DNA of 64,000 bases from NCBI GenBank assembly GCA_027487315.1, contig JAIYDW010000015.1, positions 1 to 64,000 of the forward strand, written 5' to 3'. Shown piece by piece: positions 56,742-64,000 of the stretch. Position 1 is the stretch's first letter, and every line of letters begins with the position of its first letter. This DNA is from Verrucomicrobiaceae bacterium (GTDB lineage: Bacteria; Verrucomicrobiota; Verrucomicrobiia; Verrucomicrobiales; Verrucomicrobiaceae). Under the pieces are notes generated by a model. That model did no database searches. It worked only from the letters and a program-made list of their open reading frames with translations, and had not been told where the DNA came from. The position numbers were made by a program, and so were the translations under genes.

Positions 56742-57418
56742 TCCTGCTCCATCAACTTCGCCGTCTCCTTCTTCAAAATCCGCCCCACCCGATGCTTCGC
56801 CAGATACACCTGCGCCGCATTCACCCCCAGCTCCTTCTTCACCTTCTCAGGACTCCATCCCTTGATCACATAACACGAGAAAATCTGATACTGCCGCGGT
56901 GACACCAGCGCCTTTACCCGGCGCAAAGCAATGTCCATGATCTTCTCCGTCCACTCCTGATCCCACAATTTCTCCAGCGCCACCCCATTCGGATCCGCGC
57001 ATCGCTCGATCGGCGCCGTCCGCCGTTCCTCGTCATCATCAAAGTGCAGATCCGCCTCACGACTTTGCTGCTTCTTCCGCCGCCGAAATTGATCCAAAAT
57101 CCGCCACCGCGCCTGGTTCAACAAAAAGCTCTTAAAGGACCCCAAACTCGTGTCGAACTTCTTCTTCTGCAGATTCTTCGCCACCCCGATGAAAGTCTCC
57201 TGAACCACATCGTTCGACTCCTCATTCGTCAGTCCCGACTTCCTCGCCACATGCCAGACAAAACTCGAATACGTCCGGTAAAACTCATCCCAGCTCGCCC
57301 AATCATCCCAGTCATCCAGACGCTCAATCAGCGTCTTCCGCGTCGGCGGTGACCCGGCTTTCATCTGCTCCGCCGCCACCTTCTCGATGTCAGGAAGCGT
57401 TTTCCCTTCTGTTGGCAT
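56735..57418 (-). CDS. RNA polymerase sigma factor, ECF type
   Basis: 227 residues. Region 2 spans about 45-110 (FVWHVARKSGLTNEESNDVV, then QETFIGVAKNLQK and LNQARWRILDQFRRRKKQQ). Region 4 is near 165-215 (LVSPRQYQIFSCYVIKGWSP, then EKVKKELGVN). There is no region 1 or 3, fitting an ECF factor. No anti-sigma gene is adjacent. A 161-nt palindromic element lies 52 bases upstream of its start. Confidence 0.9.
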   Translation of the reverse strand: MPTEGKTLPDIEKVAAEQMKAGSPPTRKTLIERLDDWDDWASWDEFYRTYSSFVWHVARKSGLTNEESNDVVQETFIGVAKNLQKKKFDTSLGSFKSFLLNQARWRILDQFRRRKKQQSREADLHFDDDEERRTAPIERCADPNGVALEKLWDQEWTEKIMDIALRRVKALVSPRQYQIFSCYVIKGWSPEKVKKELGVNAAQVYLAKHRVGRILKKETAKLMEQDH

Positions 57419-57470
57419 GAATTCGAAGATAAGCCCAGCCCGCCCACCCGCAACCCCATTGTTGCGACTA

Positions 57471-57631
57471 GGGAGTGTTTAAAAACTCGGGATGCCCGGG
57501 CAGCGAGTGCAGGAGGGTGAATGGCGAGGCGCAGGGTGCTGCCGCTATTGGTGAATAACGGCAAACCCTGGAACGAAACCAGTCACCCTCCTCCACCGCT
57601 GCAGGGGCGTATCGAGTCTTTAAACACGCCC
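57471..57631. repeat. 161-nt near-palindromic MITE-like element
   Basis: The two halves are inverted copies with about 80% identity in the outer 50 bases. The left end GGGAGTGTTTAAAAACTCG pairs with the right end read in reverse, GGGCGTGTTTAAAGACTCG. The inner part repeats the pattern: CAGGGTGCTGCCGCTATT pairs with AATAACGGCAAACCCTG around a short GGTG centre. No protein is encoded. It lies between the ECF sigma gene and a small lipoprotein gene. It could be a transposon-derived miniature element or, if transcribed, a long RNA hairpin. Confidence 0.75.
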
Positions 57632-57641
57632 TCAATCCCCT

Positions 57642-57848
57642 CTACTTCTTCTTCTCACCCTCTTTCTTCTCATTCTCATCCCCGCGTCCACCCATCGCCT
57701 TAAACGGCGCCTCCACCACACCACCCGCCGTCTTCACCGTCGTCTCAGCCAAACTCCCCACCGTCTTCACCGGCACCGTCACCAGCGAACACGCCACGCC
57801 CAAAACCAAGTATCCCGCACAACCCAAAGCAAAGATCATTTTCTTCAT
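57642..57848 (-). CDS. Small lipoprotein
   Basis: 68 residues from the ATG at 57848, which has GGAGG two bases before it. The N-terminus MKKMIFALGCAGYLVLGVAC ends in a lipobox with C20. Val/Thr/Ala repeats (VKTVGSLAETTVKTAGGVVE) and a Lys/Glu tail follow. Similar short lipoproteins occur in Verrucomicrobia without assigned role. Divergent from the Trm112-like gene. Confidence 0.75.
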   Translation of the reverse strand: MKKMIFALGCAGYLVLGVACSLVTVPVKTVGSLAETTVKTAGGVVEAPFKAMGGRGDENEKKEGEKKK

Positions 57849-57932
57849 TCCTCCACTCCTACAACATCTCCTTTCCCCATCAACTCCCTTCTCCCCTTGC
57901 ACCCACCCCGCCCCGCTGCTGTACTCCCACTC

Positions 57933-58148
57933 ATGTCCTCCACCCCCGACACCTCCTGGATCGACCGCTTCCTCCCCAAGTTCCGCTGCCCGGACACCCA
58001 CCAGCCCCTCCGCTGGGCCACCCCCGAAGAATGCGCCCGCGTCGGAATCCCCCCCTCCCTAAAAGCCGCCCTCGCCCGCCAAGACGGCTCCCGCATCTTC
58101 CCCATCGACGATGGCATCCCCCTCCTCCTCCCAGCCGACACCCAATAA
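57933..58148 (+). CDS. Trm112-like small protein
   Basis: 71 residues from the ATG at 57933. FRCPDTHQPLRWAT and SRIFPIDDGIPLLLPADTQ match the Trm112/YcaR fold, often a partner of methyltransferases. Only one cysteine remains of the usual zinc set. An upstream in-frame ATG at 57897 gives a Pro-rich extension that does not fit the family. Confidence 0.75.
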   Translation: MSSTPDTSWIDRFLPKFRCPDTHQPLRWATPEECARVGIPPSLKAALARQDGSRIFPIDDGIPLLLPADTQ

Positions 58149-58214
58149 ACGACCACCCTTACACAGCATCCGCATAGCCGCCCTCCCTCTCCCGCTTATC
58201 CTCACCCTCAACCC

Positions 58215-58700
58215 ATGACACTTCTCCGACGTCTCCCTTTCCGCTTCCATTGGGCGCTCGTCCTTTTGATGGGAGCCGTCATCCCCCTCATCACCGCCAA
58301 AACCGACAAACCCGGCGAGTTCTACCCCTTCTCGAACTTCCCCATGTACTCGTCCTTCGAGCCGGACACCTACCTCGTCTACATCACCGACCTCGAAGAC
58401 AAACCCCTCGCCATCTCCCCCGTCTTCGGCACCTCCGCCTCCGACATCAAAAAAACCTACGACCGCAAGCTCGGCGAACTCAAACCCCGCGCCCCCAAAG
58501 GCACGCGTAAGGCCAATCTCCCTCTCCCCCTCAAACAGGAAGCCGCCGCCGAAACCCTCACAGCCCTGGTCAAACGCATCTCCCCCAGTCCCCATCTCAT
58601 TGGCAAAACCGGCCTCCGCCTCCATCAAGTCGACATCCACTACGACGGCGACCTCCTCACCCAACGCAGCACCCCCGTCGGCCAGATCACCCTGCCATGA
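58215..58700 (+). CDS. Uncharacterised protein with one membrane segment, partner of the HTTM-like gene
   Basis: 161 residues. A single membrane segment (WALVLLMGAVIPLITA) is followed by a soluble part with EFYPFSNFPMYSSFEPDTYL. Nothing catalytic is recognised. The stop overlaps the start of the next gene (ATGA), so the two are probably made together and may form a membrane complex. Confidence 0.75.
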   Translation: MTLLRRLPFRFHWALVLLMGAVIPLITAKTDKPGEFYPFSNFPMYSSFEPDTYLVYITDLEDKPLAISPVFGTSASDIKKTYDRKLGELKPRAPKGTRKANLPLPLKQEAAAETLTALVKRISPSPHLIGKTGLRLHQVDIHYDGDLLTQRSTPVGQITLP

Positions 58701-59701
58701 CCGCTTCCACCAGCCCCTCCCCGCTCTGGAAACGCCTCTGGCTCAGCCTCTGGCGACTCGAACCCATCCGCATGCCGCGTTGGGAAGTCTTCATCGTCCG
58801 CCTCGCCTTCGCCCTCCTCGTCTGGGACACCCAAACCGGCTGGATCAGCTTCTGGAATGACCCTCCGCAAGCCGCCCGCGCAATGGTCGAAAACGCCTCC
58901 ACCTTCGACATCCGTTGGGACACCCAACCCCACCCAAACGGCCTCGGCTACCTCTTCGACTTCACCTTCATCTCCAATGACGCCATCGAAAAACCCGTGC
59001 GCTACGCCATGGGCATCTCCCTCATCCTTTACGTCATCGGCATCCCCGGCGCCTTCACGCTCGCCATCCCCGTCTTCATGTGCCTGGCCACCTCCACCCT
59101 GGCCAACTCCCAAGGCAGCATCGGCCACACCGCCCAGGGCCTCCACCTCGCCCTCCTCGCCGTCTGGCTCGCCGCCCTTTACGCCTTCATCCAAAAAAGA
59201 CGCGGCCGCCCGCTCAAATTCGGCTACACCAGCGGCGAGTTCGAACTCGACTGGGCCCGCCAAGCCCTCTCCGCCGCCTACGTCGTCTCCGCCATCACCA
59301 AACTCATCGTCTCCAAAGGCCTCTGGTTCCTCGACGCCAAATACTTCCCCCTGCACATCCTCAAAAACAACGAGATGCAGTACTTCGACACCCTCGACGA
59401 AACCACCCGCCGCCTCGCCTGGCTGCCCGACTTCGCCCTCCAACACCCCCACTGGTGCCAGTTCCTCTTCGGCATCGCCCTCCCCCTCGAACTCTTCGTC
59501 TTCATCGGCCTCCGCAACCGCCGCGCCGCCGCCCTCTTCGGCCTCGGCCTCATTGGCTTCCATCAAAGCGTCACCGAACTCACCCACCTCTCCTTCATCT
59601 TCAACAAACTCCTCCTCCTCATCCTCTTCGTCGCCCCCTGGTATTGGCTCACGAAACCGTTCCAAACAAACCCTGACTCCTCTAATCTCTTCAAGAGATA
59701 G
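58697..59701 (+). CDS. HTTM-like multi-spanning membrane protein
   Basis: 334 residues with several membrane helices. VFIVRLAFALLVWDTQTGW, then HPHWCQFLFGIALPLELFVF and LFGLGLIGFHQSVTELTHLS, resemble the HTTM domain related to vitamin-K-dependent gamma-carboxylase. Bacterial members are largely uncharacterised, and no key catalytic residue can be assigned from sequence reading alone. Translationally coupled to the preceding small protein. Confidence 0.72.
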   Translation: MTASTSPSPLWKRLWLSLWRLEPIRMPRWEVFIVRLAFALLVWDTQTGWISFWNDPPQAARAMVENASTFDIRWDTQPHPNGLGYLFDFTFISNDAIEKPVRYAMGISLILYVIGIPGAFTLAIPVFMCLATSTLANSQGSIGHTAQGLHLALLAVWLAALYAFIQKRRGRPLKFGYTSGEFELDWARQALSAAYVVSAITKLIVSKGLWFLDAKYFPLHILKNNEMQYFDTLDETTRRLAWLPDFALQHPHWCQFLFGIALPLELFVFIGLRNRRAAALFGLGLIGFHQSVTELTHLSFIFNKLLLLILFVAPWYWLTKPFQTNPDSSNLFKR

Positions 59702-59829
59702 CAAAACAACCACTTCTCCCGCCAAACGACGCCCCTCCCGCACATCAAGCCCAACAGCACCGCCCAACGTCCCCACCCCCAATCACCCCATCCCCACGGA
59801 GCAAGCCGCCGGCTAGCCTCCAAATGTAC

Positions 59830-59848
59830 CACGCCTGTCCTAGGCGTG
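59830..59848. repeat. Short perfect hairpin at the left edge of the IS91 remnant
   Basis: CACGCCT, loop GTCCT, AGGCGTG. It lies exactly where the surviving transposase reading frame begins and may mark the break point or be a small interspersed palindrome. Confidence 0.5.
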
Positions 59849-61100
59849 CCCCCCCACCTCACCCTCCCCATCCCGCACCGCCAGTTCGTTTTTACGCTTC
59901 CCAAAGTTCTCCGCGGCATCTTCCGCAAGCGCCGCCGACTCCTCACCCACCTCTTCCATACCTCCGCCGATTGCCTGCGCGACCACTTCCGCACCCGCCT
60001 GAATCTGCCCAAAGGCCGCCTCGCCGCCGCTGCCACCCTGCACACCTTTGGCGACTACCTCGTCTTCCATCCTCACCTCCACATCCTCGCTGCCGACGGC
60101 CTCTTCTATGAAGAAGGCCGCTTCCACTGCATGCCAGCGGAAGAACTCGCACCACTCACTGACCTCTTCCGCGCCCGCTTCCTCCACGCCCTCCACAGCG
60201 CCAAACTCATCAGCCAAACAAAGCTCGCCGACCTCCTCTCCTGGAAAAACAGCGGCTTCCATGTCCACGCCGACCCAGCACCCGTCGGCCCGCGTGACCT
60301 CAAAGGCCGCCAGCGCCTCGCCGAATCGGAGCGAAGCGGAGATAGACAGCCGAATGGCTGCCCGAAGGGTGAGCGAAGCGAATCAATATCTCCTCCGCGC
60401 CCCCTTCTCCCTCCCGAAAATCCATTGGAACCCCACCACCCAGACCGTCATTTACCGCTCCCGCCGCAGTTGGAACACCAAACGCAACTTCGAAGTCTTC
60501 CCCGCCACCACCTTCCTCGCCGCCGTCATCGAGCACATCCCGCCCAAATCCCAGCACACCATACGCTACTACGGCCTCTACTCCAACAAATCCCGAGGCA
60601 TGAACCGCCCCGCTGTCCAGCCCATCGTCCCGCCCCCAGAGAAAAAAGAACCCCCGGACGAAAAAGCCCCGCAGCCGCCACCTGAAGCCGACCCGCTCCT
60701 CATCCCACCACCCCCCGCAAGCGCCCAGGCCATGCGGCCCCTTTGGCGCGACCTTATCCTCGCCACCTGGGGAGCCGATCCCCTCCAATGCCCCTGCTGC
60801 AAAGGCACCATGAGGAAAGTCGAAACCCTCATCCAGCCCGAGAAGATCGAGTTTTTTCTGCGGTTGTTGGGCATGTGGGAGGGCCTCATCAACATCCCGC
60901 CACCGCCTGAACCCCCCTTCGATATCGAGACGTTCGAGCCCATCGAGCCACCTTGGCAAGCCATCAAACAATGGATTCCTGCCGATAACGATGAACCGGC
61001 CTTCCGGTGGCAGGACACGCACCACAGCAACGAATCCCCCTGGAAGCCCACGGAAGTGCCGCTCGATGATGACCGCAGCCTCGTCCTCGATGCCGATTAA
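59846..61100 (+). pseudogene. IS91-family transposase, truncated and frameshifted by a 61-nt insertion
   Basis: The first part (IPHRQFVFTLPKVLRGIFRK, FGDYLVFHPHLHILAADG) and the second part (YLLRAPFSLPKIHWNP, AVIEHIPPKSQHTIRYYGLY) are successive pieces of one Y2-type IS91/IS801 transposase. The expected N-terminal zinc-finger region (about 100 residues) is missing. At 60323-60383 an insertion shifts the frame by one and adds SERSGDRQPNGCPKGERSE. Without the insertion the frame would read RQRLA-QYLLRAPFSL, as in intact relatives recalled from memory. The C-terminal zinc site CPCCKGTM is kept. Inactive. Confidence 0.85.
60323..60383. repeat. 61-nt chain of small GAA-loop hairpins inserted in the transposase gene
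   Basis: It contains, in order, GC-GAA-GC (60331-60337), CAGCC-GAAT-GGCTG (60347-60360), CCC-GAA-GGG (60361-60369) and GC-GAA-GC (60373-60379). A direct copy of GAGCGAAGCG flanks the centre, and GAAT is at both ends, possibly a target duplication. It interrupts the IS91 transposase and changes its frame. No protein of its own. Confidence 0.75.
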
Positions 61101-61432
61101 ACCTGGCTGAGCCTTACCGGCCCGAATTAACCCTCAAAAACCGCTGCCAAAATAAATCTTGGCACATCGTGTAGGAAAGCTACGCTCAGGAGCGTGGGAA
61201 ATCAATCATGAGTCTCGCCTCAGCCATCGCACGTCGGTTCAAAACCGGCCAAAAACCTCATTTTGGGTCGGAATTCATCATTCCTCATTCCAAATTCGTC
61301 ATTCCTCCGCCCCTCTCTCCCCCCAGACCCCCTCACACCCCGACCCCGCTCCACGTCTAGCCCCAACTCGACCCGGCCCCCTCAAAAGCAATTTCCTAGC
61401 AGCCATTTCCGGGCTGGAACAAAATAACTTCC
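61101..61432. other. Intergenic stretch between IS91 remnant and sulfatase
   Basis: No gene is seen. It holds an imperfect direct repeat, AATTCATCATTCCTC (61272-61286) and AATTCGTCATTCCTC (61293-61307), then the first 81-bp direct repeat copy. The terminus of the IS91 element should lie in here but was not recognised. Confidence 0.5.
61325..61405. repeat. 81-bp direct repeat, left copy
   Basis: It begins AGACCCCCTCACACCCCGAC and ends TTTCCTAGCAGCCA. The only difference from the right copy is one C/T change. It ends 27 bases before the sulfatase start, so it would form its 5' leader. Confidence 0.9.
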
Positions 61433-62932
61433 ATGCATAACTCACCGACGCTCTGCCTCGCAGTCTCCCTGCTGCTGGCTCTGCTGGCTGTGCTTCACGC
61501 TACCGAGCCAAAGAAGCCCAACGTCATCTTCATCCTCGCCGATGACCTCAGTTACGGTGACCTTGGATATACGGGCCAGAAGCTGATCGCCACGCCGCAC
61601 ATTGACCGGCTCGCGGCAGCCGGCCTACGGTTCACGCAGGCTTACGCGGGCGCACCAGAATGCGCGCCGTCACGCGCCAGCCTCATGACCGGCATGCACA
61701 TGGGCCACTGCCGCATCCGCGCCAACCGCGCGAAACCTGGCAGTGGCGGCTATTTACGCAATGAGGACGTGACGCTGGCCGAGACGCTCAAGTCGGCGGG
61801 TTACTCCACGGGCTTCGTCGGCAAGTGGGGCATGGGGTTGATGGAAGACGAAGGTGCGCCATTCCGACAGGGTTTTGATTACTCGTTCGGGTATTACGAT
61901 CAAGGGCGCGCGCACTCCTACTATCCTGATTTCCTGGACGAAAACGACCACGAGGTCAAACTGGACGACAATAAGGGCTTCGACATGGCCGCTCTCTACG
62001 CCCACTCGAAGGCTGACAAGAACCGCTACGATGCGCAGGGCAACTTCCTCGCGCCGGGCGTAGCCGACCCCGCCAAGGCCAAGAACTCGCAGACCCTTAT
62101 TCACACCGCCGGTCTCGATTTCATCCGGCGCAGTAAGGATCGGCCGTTCTTCCTCTACTACGCTACGCAGCTTCCGCACGGGCCGGTGGTGATCCCCAAT
62201 CTGGGTTCTTACAAGGACAAGGACTGGCCGCTGAAGAACAAGGAATGGGCCGGCATGGTTTCCTGGCTGGATCAATGTGTGGGCGAGATTACGGCCCTGC
62301 TGCGCGAGCTTAATCTAGAGCAGGACACGATCATCTTCTTTGCCGGCGATAACGGTTACAGCCAGTGGGGCTATTTTGCCCGCAAGGCATGGAGCGATGA
62401 CCCGCTGTTCCAGAACAAAGGCCCGTGGCCCGGCGGCAAATTCGCGCTCTATGAAGGCGGTTGCCGCGTGCCGTTCTTCGTATCCTGGCCCGGCCAGATC
62501 GCCGCGCGTGCGAGCGGCCACGTCTGCGCACTCTACGACGTGATGCCGACGCTGGCCGAGTTGGCGGGTATCCCGTCGCCGCCGACCGACGGCATCAGCT
62601 TCGTCCCGGAACTGTTCGGCAAATCGGACCAGCAGAAGAAACACGACTACCTCTACTGGGAGAACGGCAGCAAGCTTCCGCATGGTCAGGCGGTACGTTT
62701 CGGCCCGTGGTATGCGATGCGCGCGCACCCAGAAAAACCGCTGCACGTTTTCGATGTCGAGAAAGACCCCGGCTGCACGGGCGATCTCGCGGCCGGCCGA
62801 TCCGATCTGGTCACTCGTGCCAAAGCCATCTTCACCGAAGCGCACACCGACAGCGCGTCGTATATCAACCCCGGCGAACCCAGCCCACCCAAGCGGCAGA
62901 AGGCCAAACCAGCAAAGAAACCAAAGCAATAA
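61433..62932 (+). CDS. Secreted sulfatase (arylsulfatase A family)
   Basis: 499 residues with a signal peptide (LCLAVSLLLALLAVLHA). NVIFILADDLSYGDLGY supplies the metal aspartates, and ECAPSRASLMTG carries C77, the cysteine converted to formylglycine. FVGKWGMG, PHGPVVIP and FFAGDNGYSQWG complete the active site. It removes sulfate esters, probably from polysaccharide. Codon choice (CTG, ACG, CCG, AAG, GCG common) differs from the C-ending neighbours, which suggests transfer. The unit is bounded by 81-bp direct repeats. No maturase gene is nearby. Confidence 0.93.
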   Translation: MHNSPTLCLAVSLLLALLAVLHATEPKKPNVIFILADDLSYGDLGYTGQKLIATPHIDRLAAAGLRFTQAYAGAPECAPSRASLMTGMHMGHCRIRANRAKPGSGGYLRNEDVTLAETLKSAGYSTGFVGKWGMGLMEDEGAPFRQGFDYSFGYYDQGRAHSYYPDFLDENDHEVKLDDNKGFDMAALYAHSKADKNRYDAQGNFLAPGVADPAKAKNSQTLIHTAGLDFIRRSKDRPFFLYYATQLPHGPVVIPNLGSYKDKDWPLKNKEWAGMVSWLDQCVGEITALLRELNLEQDTIIFFAGDNGYSQWGYFARKAWSDDPLFQNKGPWPGGKFALYEGGCRVPFFVSWPGQIAARASGHVCALYDVMPTLAELAGIPSPPTDGISFVPELFGKSDQQKKHDYLYWENGSKLPHGQAVRFGPWYAMRAHPEKPLHVFDVEKDPGCTGDLAAGRSDLVTRAKAIFTEAHTDSASYINPGEPSPPKRQKAKPAKKPKQ

Positions 62933-63252
62933 TGAGTTCTCCCATGAGCAAGACCTTTCTAACCCTCACCGCCCTGTTGCTGGCTCCGCTGACCGGCACG
63001 CCTGCGACCGCCGCAGACACCGGCTCGACGTTCGCACAGATCGCACAACCTCATCCTCGCTCAGCGGGCGCGCCAAAGGCGGCGGACGTGAGTTTCTCGA
63101 CTCGCTGGCCCCGGCCGATGAACCGCGCGGACAACCGCGACTCGTTCAAGAGCGCGCGCGAATTCCACGCGACCCGGCTGGACTGGCTCTACCTGTCCGG
63201 GAAGCCCGAGTCCAACAGACCCCCTCACACCCCGACCCCGCTCCACGTCTAG
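62932..63252 (+). pseudogene. 5' fragment of a secreted protein gene, cut off by the right repeat
   Basis: 107 codons from an ATG overlapping the sulfatase stop; an ATG at 62944 is an alternative. A signal peptide (MSKTFLTLTALLLAPLTGTP) and the start of a mature domain (NRDSFKSAREFHATRLDWLY) are native. From 63217 on, the last 12 codons come from the 81-bp repeat, which supplies the stop. It shares the codon style of the sulfatase, so both probably came as one operon fragment. The product of the intact gene is not recognised; a carbohydrate-active enzyme is possible. Confidence 0.75.
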
Positions 63253-63297
63253 CCCCAACTCGACCCGGCCCCTTCAAAAGCAATTTCCTAGCAGCCA
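63217..63297. repeat. 81-bp direct repeat, right copy
   Basis: 80 of 81 bases match the copy at 61325. It starts inside the truncated gene. Directly after it AATTTCCTAGCAGC is repeated in tandem. Confidence 0.9.
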
Positions 63298-63331
63298 ATT
63301 TCCTAGCAGCTGCTTGACAGTTTAAACCCCT

Positions 63332-63352
63332 CACGGCCGATGCCGTGCATCG
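63332..63352. promoter_or_regulatory. Two overlapping, mutually exclusive hairpins
   Basis: CACGGC-CGAT-GCCGTG (63332-63347) and CGATGC-CGT-GCATCG (63338-63352) share bases and cannot form together. They lie between the right 81-bp repeat and katG. No T-run follows either one, and no role is evident. Confidence 0.35.
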
Positions 63353-63469
63353 CACTCGCGCAATGGCATCCACTCTCGTCATCAATCCACCGCTGCCGAA
63401 CTTCGTTTAAGGCATTTCCTGTCTGAATCCCTCCTCAGTACCCTGAACGCACAGCTGTCACAAACTGCC

Positions 63470-63516
63470 CAAACAAAAACCCCATCCCAACCAGACTCCC
63501 TGGTTAGAATGGGGTT
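63470..63516 (-). terminator. Rho-independent terminator of katG
   Basis: Read on the minus strand, AACCCCAT pairs with ATGGGGTT and the inner AACCAG with CTGGTT around GGAGT, followed by TTTTTGTTT. It starts 22 bases after the katG stop. The stem is long and the T-run clear. Confidence 0.88.
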
Positions 63517-63538
63517 GCCAGTCAGCAAGACATCCCGT

Positions 63539-64000
63539 TCAACCAACCACGTCAAACCGGCCCAAGTTCATCACCTTGGTCCAAGCCGCCACGAAGTCCG
63601 CCACGAATCGAGCCTCGCCATCCGCACTCCCATACACCTCCGAGATCGCACGCAATTGCGAGTTCGATCCGAACACCAAATCCACCGCCGTCGCCATCCA
63701 CTTCATCTGCCCGCACGACCGATCGCGACCCTCGAAAAAGTGCTCGCACCTGGCCGACTTCTTCCACTCCGTCTCGATGCTCAGCAGGTTCACGAAAAAG
63801 TCGTTCGTCAGACTTCCCCGCCGCTCCGTCAGCACCCCCAAATCAGGATGCCCCACGTTCGTCCCCAGCACCCGCATCCCCCCCACCAGCACCGTCATCT
63901 CAGGCGCGGATAGCGTTAGCAGTTGCGCCCGATCCACCAGCGTCTCAGGTGCCGGACGGTCAAGCTCGTGACCCAGGAAGTTGCGGAACCCATCCTGCTT
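63539..64000 (-). CDS. katG: Catalase-peroxidase, C-terminal part (5' end outside window)
   Basis: 154 codons are visible, running into the window edge. [50 protein letters not shown] and [17 protein letters not shown] are the hallmark C-terminal segments of KatG. The heme domain lies beyond the window. The enzyme destroys hydrogen peroxide. The ATG at 63937 is internal and not the start. A strong terminator follows. Confidence 0.96.
   Translation of the reverse strand, partial: KQDGFRNFLGHELDRPAPETLVDRAQLLTLSAPEMTVLVGGMRVLGTNVGHPDLGVLTERRGSLTNDFFVNLLSIETEWKKSARCEHFFEGRDRSCGQMKWMATAVDLVFGSNSQLRAISEVYGSADGEARFVADFVAAWTKVMNLGRFDVVG

Noticed and set aside
59824-60111. Plus-strand frame of 95 codons at the start of the IS91 remnant
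   Set aside because: Proline/arginine-rich shadow in a different frame from the transposase.
61325-63297. Integron cassette between two attC sites
   Set aside because: The 81-bp repeats contain no GTTRRRY/RYYYAAC pair, and no integron integrase is present.
1-64000. CRISPR arrays, rRNA and tRNA genes
   Set aside because: No regularly spaced repeats, no rRNA-like stretch and no cloverleaf with GTTC-type loop was found in the gaps.

Overview
The window looks like chromosome from a member of the Verrucomicrobiota, probably close to the Verrucomicrobiales. The evidence is gene content: DUF1080 proteins, a heme c/DUF1549/DUF1553 protein with a PPC-domain partner, a secreted sulfatase, a TMTC-like TPR protein and a GC-rich, strongly C-ending codon style. 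This is inference from families, because no rRNA or tRNA gene was found to confirm it.

Layout. 1-8445 carries mostly plus-strand genes: a lipase-like hydrolase, DUF1080, a degenerate receiver, trpF, a rhodanese, a diheme cytochrome c and a TMTC-like membrane protein; two minus-strand genes, a PD40 propeller and a rhomboid-like protein, lie at its left end. 8667-17600 (minus) is a three-gene secreted cytochrome cluster: PPC-domain protein, heme c/DUF1549/DUF1553 protein, and heme c/WD40/giant coiled coil. 17879-22940 (minus) is an exopolysaccharide export set: outer-membrane barrel, Wza-like exporter, Wzc-like tyrosine kinase.

23057-39524 (minus) is the fused str-S10-spc ribosomal cluster, running rpsL, rpsG, fusA, rpsJ and on to rplO, secY, map and hisA. 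It lacks tuf, rpsN and rpmD at their usual places. Between rpsS and rplV it contains a gene for a predicted secreted coiled-coil protein. Its hisA is of the eukaryotic (HIS6-like) type.

39525-41261 holds the rpsL leader with several hairpins and a badly decayed IS1634/IS4-type transposase. 41262-48976 (minus) is nuoHIJKLMN, the membrane arm of complex I. 49105-56741 is a housekeeping stretch: hisI, tmk, holB, a HAD phosphatase, DUF2851, a possible kinase-like protein, a lipoprotein and cca.

56735-64000 is more accessory: a sigma factor, a 161-nt palindromic MITE-like element, small secreted genes, an HTTM-like pair, an IS91-type transposase broken by a 61-nt chain of tiny hairpins, and a sulfatase plus a truncated gene between 81-bp direct repeats. 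The window ends in the 3' part of katG, followed by a clear terminator.

No CRISPR array, tRNA, rRNA or prophage was seen. The strongest leads for something undescribed are the secreted protein inside the S10 operon, the hairpin-chain insertion, the repeat-bounded sulfatase unit and the kinase-like protein.
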